Assembly: GCF_005239225.2 (NCBI RefSeq)
Contig: NC_133299.1
Span: 8,436,967 to 8,500,966, forward strand
DNA from: Populus alba
Taxonomy: Eukaryota > Streptophyta > Magnoliopsida > Malpighiales > Salicaceae
Direction of reading: 5' to 3'
Length of the DNA stretch: 64,000 nt
Shown: positions 22,900 through 33,780 of the stretch, piece after piece
Numbering within the stretch: position 1 is the stretch's first letter
Layout: each line of letters starts with the position of its first letter
Translations under genes and position numbers: made by a program
The notes under the pieces: generated by a model
The model's input: the letters and a program-made list of their open reading frames with translations, nothing else
Told to the model about the DNA's origin: nothing
Databases searched by the model: none

Positions 22900-23853
22900 A
22901 TGAAGCTGTCTACGAAACCATTATCGAGTCCGGGTCGGACAGAGAAGTACTACCCACCACCATTGATGAGGTTCTTGAGAATCAATGTTGGTAGCAGAAG
23001 TAGACCAAGGTCACGTTCAAGTCCAATGTTTGTTAGAAAGAAAAATACAACAATCGAAACTCAAGAACCCTCCTCTCCAAAAGTCACCTGCATGGGTCAA
23101 GTCCGGGTCAGGCGGTTCAAACAAGCCAATATCCGGCCCGGAAAGCCCAAAAAACGCCTGTGCAAATGGATCCAAAAAACCCTACTTTGTCATCACCATT
23201 TAAGTAGAAGAAAACTCAAGCGTAAGTCTTTTACACCTTCTTGGCCTAAATGGGCTCATCTCTTTCGTGTCGGATTTAAGAGAAAAGGCAAAATTAGCGA
23301 GGATTGTAATTCTTCAAAGGCTGAACCAAACTATGGTGTCAGAAGTGAAGATTTTGAGCAAGAAAGTGAACAAGAAAAAGAAATGGAAGCTAAAATTTAT
23401 ATCTCTACAGCTATTACACCACCAAGGAATGCTTTTTTACTGACTAGAAGCAGATCTGCACCGTACCGTTCTTCTGTAGCGGGAAGATTTTGGGGGTCAC
23501 AATCGGAGATTGGAAAAACAAAGCAGAAACAGTATAGCACACAGCAGGAAAACATAGAAAATGGAAGTCCCACGTCGTTAAGAAAGTCTGTTTCTGAAGA
23601 ATCTGATAAAGAATCAAGTTTGCATCCAGAAACGGAAGTAAAGATTAGTTTTCTCAAAGAATTTGAAGGCTCTATCACTTCAATCAGAGAGGGAATTGCA
23701 AATTCTGCAAACATTAAAGAGTCAAGTACAGAGGTGGTTTCCACTGTACGGCCTTTGATACTCACAAGAAGTAAATCTGAACCGGCGAGAACTGGTGAGA
23801 AGCTTGATCCGGAAATGAGTTTCTGGAAGAAGAGAAGGTTGGGTTCCACGTAG
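22900..23853 (+). CDS. Plant-specific basic Ser/Arg-rich protein of unknown function
   Basis: A single-exon, 317-residue protein, highly basic in the first 135 residues (repeated R/K, for example SRSRPRSRSS at 31-41). Recognisable blocks are SSPKVTCMGQVRVRR (58-72), a CKW motif (88-90), LLTRSRSAPYRSS (180-192) and the related C-terminal LTRSKSEPARTGEK (288-301). The two LTR-S-R/K-S repeats look like phosphorylation or docking motifs; that is inference. I believe the pattern PSSPKVTCMGQVRV belongs to a conserved but uncharacterised plant family, with no enzymatic domain, signal peptide or membrane segment. The start is the first ATG after an A/C- and pyrimidine-rich leader (22700-22899). Codon use and GC are clearly higher than the surroundings, supporting a real gene. 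Confidence 0.88.
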   Translation: MKLSTKPLSSPGRTEKYYPPPLMRFLRINVGSRSRPRSRSSPMFVRKKNTTIETQEPSSPKVTCMGQVRVRRFKQANIRPGKPKKRLCKWIQKTLLCHHHLSRRKLKRKSFTPSWPKWAHLFRVGFKRKGKISEDCNSSKAEPNYGVRSEDFEQESEQEKEMEAKIYISTAITPPRNAFLLTRSRSAPYRSSVAGRFWGSQSEIGKTKQKQYSTQQENIENGSPTSLRKSVSEESDKESSLHPETEVKISFLKEFEGSITSIREGIANSANIKESSTEVVSTVRPLILTRSKSEPARTGEKLDPEMSFWKKRRLGST

Positions 23854-24732
23854 TTAATTAATTGTTAGTTACCACCACATTAAATATTTTAATTACTACT
23901 TTTTGTTTATCTTATCTTGGAAAATGAAATGAATTTAGTTCTTTGAAACTTGTAAACTATAACCATGGTTATTTTTATAAATTCAGACATCTGGGGCTGT
24001 ACGGGAGAATCTCCATTAGTTCTTTGGTAATATAAAAGGCTGACTTGGTAGGACAATGGAAGATGAAACAGTGAAGAAATTTGTAGTTGTTGCTTGCTTC
24101 AATCCCGTTTGCGGTTATTATCAAATAAGGTAAAAATTTATCACATTTAAGATAACTACGTAGCATTTTGCTGATTCGCAAGGAAGCTACTCCGAATGAA
24201 GCTCGTTTCAATTTGGCTAGGAAGTTTATTGAATTTTTGTTTTTTGGGAAAATATCATATTTGGCAAAATAATCTTGCAAACTAGCCCAACATGATTATA
24301 TTTTTTTAAGGTATCAATTAAGTGTTTATAATCTTTTCAAGTGTAAACCTAACCAATTATACCTATACAAATAAAATAAAAAACAAACTTATCATTGAAA
24401 AAAATAAATGAAAAATTACATTAATCCAATTATACTATGTCTAACTACATATGATAATTTAACTCTATTTGATTAGTTCATAGTTGTTTGTTGTATGCTA
24501 CTTGTAGGCAAATCTGTATGGTCTGAATTGTGTCTTGTAAAACATCTATATCCTTATCCTCACAAAGCTACCTCATCCTCAACTAGCGCAATATCTAAGA
24601 TGTGAAGCCTTCCTTAACAACATCTAGTCCAAAATAGAAAGATACAAACCAAATGTTCTCAATGGAGTGTACAACATAATCGGTGGTATCATGAATCACA
24701 ATAGCAACTTATTGACCATACCATATAGAAAA

Positions 24733-24785
<53 letters not shown>

Positions 24786-25019
24786 GTTATGTTGAAAAAA
24801 TAACTAATATAACCCAATTTATTATACTACAGTGCATGGAGTTCATACTACATACATGAAACCCTCAAATATGCTCATATTCACATGTGATAGAAATGAT
24901 GCATATATGAATGTATTAACCCATGTTAACATCAACATAAATGGTGGGATGTTGTTCCTCAAGGATACACAATCTCCTTGAATGTCATTGGTTCATATAA
25001 TCCATATATGTTGCCAACC
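23854..25019. other. 3' flank of the 22900 gene and AT-rich intergenic DNA
   Basis: The 3' untranslated region is probably within 23854-23990. After that I see no gene. An AT microsatellite lies at 24735-24780, and the left edge of the gypsy element follows. Confidence 0.45.
24735..24781. repeat. (AT)n microsatellite
   Basis: About 23 uninterrupted AT units. Confidence 0.95.
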
Positions 25020-25466
25020 AATTATTATTACTTTTGCCAAAATTTCTTCATGTAGCTCGAATCTTCAATTTTCATACATTCTTGGCAAATTTTAAGTCCT
25101 GACTTCAAACACATCATTCTTTCTTACTTGAATAAATTATTGGGCTTACCATATATGATTGAAAAGCTTAAGATGTTTAGTTTCGAGAACAATTTGAATC
25201 GCAGAAAAAAACCAACGGTAACTACCGATATGTCTCAAAAAGTTTATAAAGGTTAAGTTTTGCAGATTTGACAAGATTTGTCTAATAACTTTGAGCATAT
25301 GAAAGGATATGTTATTGAACTCCATTTGACTTGAAAAGTTACCAAAATATATTTTTATATGTTTAGTATCTCCCTATAAAACGCCAACTCATTATGATGT
25401 ACGGTTTAAGAGATATGCCTAATCTTGCAAAACTTGTCAGCAGATATTTTAAGGCCAAATTTTGGT
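25020..25466 (-). repeat. 3' LTR (partial) of the gypsy element
   Basis: Matches 28100-28538 in order. In minus-strand reading it begins TGATATGAACCAAAATTTGG at 25466, directly after the polypurine stretch. The homology to the other LTR stops near 25020, so the far half is missing or replaced. Confidence 0.65.
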
Positions 25467-25479
25467 TCATATCATCCTC

Positions 25480-26260
25480 TTTTTTTAAAAAAAGATTCAA
25501 CCTCGAATCTGTAACATGGAAAACATTTTATAAGGCCAACAAATCAGTACGAAACTGAAGAATAACATCATAATTAAAATCAAGAAGACCCTTGTTAGTA
25601 AAGAAGGTCTCATTGATATCCAAGCTCTCCCTTTCAACCATCTTCTTCTTTTTCTTCTTCAATTTAATTGCTCCTTATATATTTTCTTAGGTGTCAAAGA
25701 TACAAGAGTTATAGGTTTTTCATTCATCTTAAAGGGATACCTATTTGTCACTTCATCATGTATAACTCTCCTATCATACTGCTATGGTCTACCAAGTAGC
25801 AAATGACTAGCTTGCATTGGCACAACATCACATAACACTTCATCACAATATTTAATAATAGAAAGCAATCAAAAACTGTTTATTCACTTTCATTTAACCA
25901 CCATCATTCAACCACTGTAATTTATAAGATATGAGATGTTTGGCATTATGCAAGTTCAACTTTTTCACCAATTCAATATTAGCTACATTAGTGCAACTAT
26001 CACCATCTATAATTAAGCTACATGCCTTATTATGAACATGTCATCTTATGTGGAATATATGATCCTTCTAACCTTCCAAATCATCCACCTTGACATGTAT
26101 ATTCAATGTTCTCCTCACCATAAGTGTTTGTTCCTCAACCAAATACTTAAGACAAACATCATCAGCATCCTCTAATAATGGTATCTTCTCCTCTTCATGC
26201 TCCCCATTGGTCTCAACCTTATTATTAGCTTTCATAACCATGACTTTTTTGTTTGGACAC
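25480..26260 (-). pseudogene. Gypsy protease region
   Basis: Minus-strand reading gives IIDGDSCTNVANIELVKKL with LISYKLQWLNDGG, then PMQASHLLLGRP and YDRRVIHDE. This is the retropepsin-like domain characteristic of plant gypsy polyproteins (usual active site D-G/S-G/S). Frames shift and stops are present. The coding similarity ends near 25520 at the polypurine tract, so nothing of RT follows. Confidence 0.7.
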
Positions 26261-26702
26261 TATGAAGAAACATTACCAAAACCCAAACAATGAAAGAATT
26301 TAATGTCACATTTACAAGAAGTAGGAGTAATATTGTTACCTTTAACAACAATCAAGGTGTCTTTCTTCTCTCTAGGGTATTCGACCTTTCCCTTCTTATT
26401 TTGATATGATGGACCATCCCTAGTGTTAGCCTTCAATTGGGTTTCCAAGGTTTTAAAGGGCTTAATGGTTGGCTTTATCAAATGGTACCCTTTCGTTTAA
26501 GCTGTTTCTCCACCTTCATGGCCATATGCACCATCTCCTCTAACTTTATATAGTGATGCAACTCCATAATATGATTAAGTCCATTCATGAATTTGGCCAT
26601 AGTAGCCTCCCTATCCTCCTCAACATTAGCCTGAATCATAGTAAGTTTCATCTTCTTAAAGTACTCATCAACACTCTTTGTACCTTGATTCAAACTTTGC
26701 AA
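26260..26702 (-). pseudogene. Gypsy gag with zinc knuckle
   Basis: QGTKSVDEYFKKMKLTMIQA and EDREATMAKFMNGLN (26702-26600) are typical Retrotrans_gag sequence. KLEEMVHMAMKVEKQLKRKG follows. After a frame change near 26480, CKCDIKFFHCLGFGNVSS with CPNKK gives a degenerate CCHC knuckle. The frame is broken between the two parts. Confidence 0.82.
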
Positions 26703-27588
26703 CCTTTAATACAATTATTTATAATAATAGCTAGGTATAAATCTTTTTCTTATAAGGGGTTTCATCTCATCCCAAGTATCAACTTGCCTCTCATAATTTT
26801 CTCATGCGGTTTGTCAATAACTGATCCTACCACACAATAGTATAATCAGTAAAAGCAATTACAACAAGCTTGACTTTTTTGGGCTCTTAATAATTGTCAC
26901 ACTAAAAAATCAACTCCACCTTCTTCTTCCATTCTAAATAAACTTCAGGATTATTCTTCCCTTGAAAAGCCAATATTTTTATCTTAATTATTCCTAAATC
27001 TCCACCTAACTCAACATTATGGTTCTGGTACGTATAATTACCCATCTAACCAAAATTATCACCTCATTTTTTCCCTTACAAACTAATAACTCTGCTGTTG
27101 TCCAGAACATTCCCAATGTCTCAAGGACACATCTTCAAAACTAACATCACTCATATCCACATTATCAACCACAAACTTATCCACATTAGTGTTAACTCAC
27201 CTAACAACCCTTCTAACATTAAATTCTCTTCGCTTAGGCCTAATTCGAACCCTACCATGATTATTAACATGTTGCCTCTCCAACTTATATAACATATCTC
27301 CAAATTCATTGGTCATCCGATCCATCCATTGATTCATAATATGTAACTAAGTTACAATTTTATTGTCTCCTTTATATGGTGTTATGTTGTTGCTTGCTTT
27401 TAATATCTTTGAATCTAAAAAAATGGTTAGTTGGTAAGAAATATATATTCTTCACCCACTCCCTCACGTGTTTACACTCCTCTCGTGTTTCACTTAAATA
27501 TATAATTTTCACTCAAATATGCTCACTACGCCTTTTTCTTCTCTTCTCACCTTTCTTCAACTCTTGCAGAACTGATTTTTGGAGCCTA

Positions 27589-27600
27589 GCTCTGATACCA
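27589..27600 (-). other. Primer-binding site of the gypsy element
   Basis: The minus strand reads TGGTATCAGAGC, an exact tRNA-iMet-type site two bases inside the LTR that ends TTCACATCA. Confidence 0.85.
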
Positions 27601-27602
27601 GT

Positions 27603-28538
27603 TGATGTGAATCTCTTGATCACGTGGCCAAGCAACCCCCAAAAAAATAGATAACAACACAGAAAACCAAAAATCAGGCTTGATAGAACTTTGACCTAGA
27701 GGTAATCCTTACCTAAGAACCAAAAGTATTGAAAAAAGACTTGGACCCAAAGATAACCTTGTATCTAAGAACTCTAATATATATGAATGATACCACGGAG
27801 CCAGTTAATCTTTGATAAGTTAGTGTACAATCTTTATCCATGTAAAGAAGGTTTTTTACCACAAACAAAAAAAAAATCACGTTTATTCTCCAACTAGCTA
27901 CTACAATTTGTAGCTAAAAAAAAAATATAATATAGTGTCCTCTAACTAACCTAAATGGAACTCTTCTACGTTGCAAGGCAACAAGTTTAAAATAGTAATC
28001 AACTAACATAAGTTTAATGATGAAATAAACCCCTGAACTATGTCTAATGGGTTTGAACAAACCCAAATTAAAAAATAATTATTAATAAATAAATAAATAG
28101 GATAATTCAAACAAAGTCTTCATGCCAAAATTCTTCCATGTAGCTCGAATATCCAATTTTTGTATATTTTTGGTATATTTTCAGTTTCGACTTCAAATAC
28201 ATCGTTCTTTCTCGTTTAGATGAATTATTGGGCCTATCATATATGATTGGAACACTTGAGATGTGCAGTTTCCAGAAACACTTTAATTGTAGAAGAATTC
28301 CACCTATAGCTTCAGATATGTTCAAACAATACTCAAAGGTATAGTTTTGCAGATTTGACAAGATTTATCTAATAACCTTGACCCTCTAAATTAATATGTT
28401 TTTGAACACCATTTGACTTGAAAATTTACCATGTAAAATGTTAGCTCGTTCCAATTTATGGTTTGAGATATATGTTTAATATAACAAAACTAGTCACTAG
28501 ATGTTTTAAGGCCACATTCAGACTTGGCTTGATGTGTA
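27603..28538 (-). repeat. 5' LTR of the gypsy element
   Basis: Bounded by the primer-binding site on the left and, in minus-strand reading, by a start TGATACACATCAAGCC at 28538. Its end reads CACATCA. Length is about 936 bases. The outer part is shared with 25020-25466. Confidence 0.6.
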
Positions 28539-29096
28539 TCATGTGAGACCCTCCACAATAAAACACCAATTTTCATTATTATTTTTGAATTATATCCTCT
28601 AACCACATACCACTTATTGGGATTAGGCTCACCAATGTATTTATGAAAACTTTTTTTTTCTTTTGATCTAAATTTAAATCTTTATATTAAAATGGTGAAT
28701 AAACTTTATCAAACAACTTAGTTATGAAGGATAGGAATAGAAAAATAAACACTAATGGTGTAAATGTTTACACTAGCTTAGCTCCTTTTTTTTTACCTAT
28801 TAATTAAATCATTTCAATTCAAGCTATCAAATTTCATCGTCTTGATTTATGACATAATTAGTATTAAAAGATAAGTAGAATAAAAAATAAGTTTAAAAAA
28901 TAGAAATGAATGTGAGGTGTTGTCCTAACAAACACATGATAGAATCATGCCTATTCATTTCATGAATTTTCATCATGATGGAGATATAATAAGGATTGTC
29001 TTGGCTTATCACACATCAATTACCAGAAAAATATATATGGTGAAGATTTGAGAAATCCAGTCAAGAGATAAAGATTCTAATTTAAATGATTGCCCC

Positions 29097-29141
<45 letters not shown>

Positions 29142-29735
29142 GTAATTCAAAATTCATAACATTTTTTGTGACTTTTTTACAAATTAATATGAGTGATAGC
29201 TATTAGAATTAAGAAAAAAATCATAAAGTTAATACTTATGCTAACATAATGATTGATGATGCATGAAAAAAACTATGGTGTTTCATATGATGTACACGTT
29301 TCCATAAATATCTTTATAAATATCCTAGATATTTATTAAAATATTTATCTCAACAAAGTCTATATAAGCTCATCTTTTTAGCAGCATAAGAAAGGGTCAT
29401 AGTTCATATCTCTAAAACTCATCTCTCTATACTTTAAGTTTGACACAACACAAATCTAATGTAAGACTTAAACAAGACTTAAGAAACATTTAAGCCAAGA
29501 GAATACTAATTGTCCTTATCACCTATACAAACATTATACTAACTTAAGCTTCTGAACATTTTTCTTGCAGGTGTCCTACTAAGTTCTTTAGGTCTAGTTT
29601 TATCAGCCTATGAAAAGTTCTCTCAACCTTTCTCTTGAGAATTTTTTCCAGCCTCATCACATAAGATCATGAAATTATTTCAATATTAAAAAGAGTTTAG
29701 TTACTATAAAACTCATTTTAAAAAATAGTTATAAA
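28539..29735. other. AT-rich intergenic sequence
   Basis: No gene. An interrupted AT microsatellite lies at 29097-29141. Confidence 0.45.
29097..29141. repeat. (AT)n microsatellite with one interruption
   Basis: AT units interrupted by one AAT. Confidence 0.93.
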
Positions 29736-30075
29736 TCTTACATTGCGAGATCTAAGTGTTAATAAACACATCCCTTATTAAATAAATAAACTTTGAAAGA
29801 ATAATGTATAAAGTTGTGAAATGAACTACAAACCATAAAACAAGTTTTTTAGATAAAACTCAAAATTAATTATCCAACAAAATTCTTGAAGTTCAAAACA
29901 CTTAACAAATCTTAAAAGATGACATGCAACTAAAGAGAAGTGTTAATGAACACATTTTACATTGAATAAATAAAATCTTAAAAAATAATATATAAATTTG
30001 ATAATGAAACCCAAATTCAATTATCAAATTTTATACCAAGCTCTAATTAATCTCTCAATTAAATCTTAAAAAACT
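29735..30075. repeat. Imperfect direct duplication, period about 184 bases
   Basis: AAGTGTTAATAAACACATCC with AATAAATAAACTTTGAAAGA (from 29754) recurs as AAGTGTTAATGAACACATTT with AATAAATAAAATCTTAAAAA (from 29938). It lies beside the CACTA remnant and may be part of its subterminal region. Confidence 0.5.
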
Positions 30076-30639
30076 AAAAAAAGTAAACATCATTGTTTCA
30101 TAAATCTTATATTTATAATAACTACTTGCAAGTCATTTGCAATGTTGTCCAAAACTCAAAAATAAAATTAGACAAGTGAGAAAAATATGTTTAGTTCATA
30201 AACATGCAATATAATAAATATATGACTACTTGCAATCATTAAAAAAAAAAAAAACTAGCATGCTTACTAAACAAATATATAATCTTGCATAAATTATAGA
30301 ATTACAATCCTACCATACATACTAATATATAAGAAAAAACAAAACCAGAAAATCAATTTCTTGTTGAAGCACTTTAAAATTGATCAAGCTCAACACCACT
30401 TAGTTTATGTGCACTTTTAAACAAGATCCAACAAACCAAGAAAATAGTATTAAATTATCTATTTATAATGATTAAATCTAAGCTCTAGATTAGAAGAACA
30501 TTTTGATAAAAAAAAAAAAAAATGTTTAAAACTAGAAAACCCATGTAGGAAAATAAGATGAAGAAGAGTTTCAAATCTTATCAAAACAATGTAGAATTCT
30601 CCAACCTTGAACACTTTTCTTCAACCTCTTTGTATAGAG

Positions 30640-30800
30640 AATTTTAGGAAACTAAAAACTAATGGACTTCCCCACAATATATTTTATCACCCATGATAAA
30701 AAAGAATTAAACCTGAATGTTTTTTAGGAACTAAAAGCTAATGGACTTCCCCACAATATATTTTATCACCCATGATAAAAAAGAATTAAACCTAAATGTT
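30640..30800. repeat. Two tandem copies of a 79-bp unit
   Basis: AATGGACTTCCCCACAATAT then ATTTTATCACCCATGATAAA is repeated almost perfectly at 30661 and 30740, including the flanking TTTTAGGAACTAAAA words. The high identity suggests a recent duplication. Confidence 0.9.
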
Positions 30801-30839
30801 TTTAGATTTAAAATAAGGTGCCTTTTGAGCTGGAAAAAT

Positions 30840-33580
30840 TATTATAGTACTGTTGAAATAGATATTTATGCTCACTATGTTATTGCAATTCAATAACCTT
30901 CCTACCATGTGCATAATAGGCTCAAAATAATACAAGACAAATATTGAGATCTTTTCAACAATATAAGCCTCACATATTGAAGCTTCAACATACGCCTTAT
31001 TTTTAACTTTTTTTTTTTTTTTTAATTTTGAACAAGTACTTGCATGGATTAAATGAATATTTTAAATTAAAAAAAATAAAATAAAAATTTAATTAGGATG
31101 CATGTTTAATCCTTAACCTTTCGAATGGATACATCCATTTATACTGGATAAAGCCTTCAACTTTTGTCTAAAATGGTAAATATATTGATAGATGCTTTAT
31201 CAGGTTGAAGAATGATGGAGGTAATATCTGAATTATGTGCATGTCTGAATTCAATTTATATCAAGTACACCTTACTATATTTTTTTTTTGGATAAAGGTT
31301 ATTTGGGACGGGAAGATATTAACAAATTACCACTCAAAGGCACCTCCTATCATCATGTCTTGGAACACGAATGATTCTTTTTCTTAAGTGAGGCTCAAAA
31401 TAGTACGAGATAAATATTGAGATCTCTTCAATAATACAAGCCTCACATATCGAAGCCTCAATATGCAACTTGTTTTTAACTCTTTTTCTTAAGGTTGAAC
31501 AAGTATCTATATGGAATTAAATGTATGTTTTAAATTTTTTTTTAAAAAAGGCAATAGAAATTTAATTAAGATGCATGTGTAATACATAATCTCTCGAATG
31601 GATACATCCATCTATATTGGATATGACCTCCAACTTTTGCCTCAAACCATAAACATATAGGTAGATGCTCCAATGAATCGAAGAAGGATGAAGGAAATAT
31701 CATCTCAAGTTTGTAGATTGGCTATAGGATATTCATTTCAATCTTCTCCAAGTATTGGGTATGTAACTTGTTAAAGCATATATCTCTAAAAACGTCGTCG
31801 ATCTCTATGAGTGCATCCCGTATACTTTTTAGTAATAAATCTCGGTAAACAAGTAGAATAAGTGTTTTTATAAACACGTGGTAGTCTTAACTCTTCATTC
31901 TATATAATTTGTTATCCTCCAAATTCACAAATCGAGAGTTCAAACATATCCATCAGGAAAATATAGACTCTTACGCCATTGATAGACTAGTAACTGTGTA
32001 TTATTGTTTAAGACGAAGCTGGCTTTTGACTTTATGACTTGTGGCCCATCAGAAACCAACTTTATATTCTTATGGTGATAAAACAAAGGTATATCCATTA
32101 TAGCCTTCATGTTATCTCTTTTCATCCATCATTATTTTGTTAAAAATGTTTTTAAATAAATACTTTTTGATATGCATGACATATAGATGACGACAGAAAA
32201 AATTAGCTTTCTAATAAGAAAGCTCTAAAAAAATACTTTGTTTTACCTAATTACGAGTCACACCAGAACCAAGAAACTTCTGCATATTTAATTAAAAACC
32301 AAACACAATACCCTAGTACTACAAGACTGTTTACAATTCTTCACCCAATGGTACCAACAATGCAACATCCTTTTCAACTCTTCCTACAAAGAAGTCCTTT
32401 ATGTTCTTTATGTACTTTTGATTGATTGGTAATAACCTACAATGTCAATCATAAAAAGTTTCTTACCACCATTTGTTAAAGTAAAGGTCTTGTTATTTTT
32501 CATGTGTGCTCCAATAAAAAAAGTATCCCATACTCAGGAAAATCATTGATAGTCCACATCAAAACTATCTTCATCAAAAAATCCTATTTTTTAGAGACAT
32601 CATATATTAAAATTATAAATGACAACAACTCATTCAACTTACAAATTAACAGTCAAAGACAAACACATATATATTCTTACTTAGACTATTAGGACAAAGT
32701 ATGACTATAGATAAGAACATGAAATTCAACCTTATACATATTTCTAATGGCAAGTTGTAAATCATGAGTATCACAACCAACTAGAATAAGGTATAATAAA
32801 TAACTTGAACGGATTGAATTCATCTTTACATAACTAAACACATAGGTTCCATGGTTTCATTCAAAATTGAGGATGAACTCTATCAAATTGCTTCCAGTCT
32901 TCACCATTAAAAGGGTGCACTATGACTCCATTTAGCATATTATATGAATAATACCATGTCTTGTGCAAAATAGTCTTTGAAGACATAAATAACATTGGCA
33001 ATCTAAAAGTGATTGTGAAGTATCTTAGTTGTTTATGTGCGACAAGAATCCTTTTTCAACTAGTTTTTGGTTTATACCAAGCATGTCCAAAAGTTTTGCA
33101 CTTGGTCAAATTTGGTAATTTACTCGATCATTATAGTTGTATAACATGCAAAAGTTTGAACACATGTTAATTTTCTAATATCCTAAGCAAAAGGATTTCA
33201 TAATGGATTTATCAACATATAAATTTGTTTTTAGCCTATTCCCTTCAAATAAAACATTTCTCACCCATTTAATGATTCTATTATAATTGACCTCACTTAG
33301 CCTATGATTTGACTTAATGGTGAAAACCTATGCAATGACCAATAATGTGCTGTGATTTATGCACTCATTCTATAATGGTACATCAAAATCTTTCAAAAGT
33401 TCAAAAAACTTAGCTACGTTTACATTTGGTTCTTCACTTATAATTGAACATTCATTTGTATAACCTTGCTTCATTACCATTGTATCCATAACCATACTCT
33501 TATAAAAATTACAATTATTATCTACAACTCTATGCATGTTGTTAGAACTAAAAGTTGACCAAACCATCATTTTTATCATG
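30840..33580 (-). pseudogene. CACTA (En/Spm) TNP2-type transposase, decayed
   Basis: Minus-strand reading in several frames gives TNP2 landmarks in order: EEPNVNVAKFFELLKDFDVP (33420-33370), LRYFTITFRLPMLFMSSKT (about 33030-32960), GEDWKQFDRVHPQF and LCKDEFNPF (about 32900-32800). Next come MHIKKYLFKNI (about 32170), SLYFPDGYV and RFVNLEDNKLYRMKS (about 31980-31890), IRDALIEIDDVFRDICFNKL (about 31830-31770), WMYPFER and VEASICEACIIEEISIF (31620-31440). Many stops and shifts are present, so no active transposase is made. The C-terminal part is present twice (see 30925-31705). Confidence 0.8.
30925..31705 (-). repeat. Tandem duplication of the TNP2 C-terminal segment, period about 465 bases
   Basis: AATGGATACATCCATTTATA with AGATGCTTTATCAGG (31125-31205) and CAAATATTGAGATC with AAGCCTCACATATTGAAGC (30945-30995) recur as AATGGATACATCCATCTATA with AGATGCTCCAATGAATC (31598-31680) and TAAATATTGAGATC with AAGCCTCACATATCGAAGC (31410-31460). 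Both copies encode MYPFER and VEASICEA. Confidence 0.8.
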
Positions 33581-33599
33581 GTCTCGTGATTATTATTTA

Positions 33600-33780
33600 A
33601 AAGTGGATTTTTATCAAGGTTTTATATCATCATTTTGCACTTGAAGTATCAATAACTCCTTAACTAGAACATGTTTTATAATAACATGTCTAATAGTATA
33701 AGATATCTTTAATTTATGATAAATGTTCATCGTAAATGCAAGCCTATCACATAAATCAAAGGATTGATTGATGAGTTTAA
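33600..33780. other. AT-rich spacer after the CACTA remnant
   Basis: No coding sequence. The terminal inverted repeat of the CACTA element (CACTA... end) was looked for here and not found. Confidence 0.4.

Larger units (their letters stand above)
25020..28538 (-). mobile_element. Ty3/gypsy-type LTR element with gag and protease only
   Basis: Two related terminal regions (about 25020-25466 and 27603-28538) share CATGTAGCTCGAAT, ATATATGATTG, GTTTTGCAGATTTGACAAGA and AAGGCCA. The minus strand has a primer-binding site TGGTATCAGAGC (27589-27600), gag (about 26702-26478), a zinc knuckle and a protease. A purine-rich stretch AAAAAAAGAGGA precedes the left LTR. Reverse transcriptase, RNase H and integrase are absent; only about 2.1 kb lies between the LTRs. 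The left LTR looks truncated or interrupted at its far end. The element depends on another copy for mobility. Confidence 0.75.

Noticed and set aside
22524..22901. A 125-residue minus-strand open frame
   Set aside because: It runs through the poly(A) run and the leader of the 22900 gene; the translation is a Phe run with no motif.
23397..23849. A 150-residue minus-strand open frame
   Set aside because: It is the antisense shadow of the 22900-23853 gene, whose plus-strand frame carries conserved motifs.
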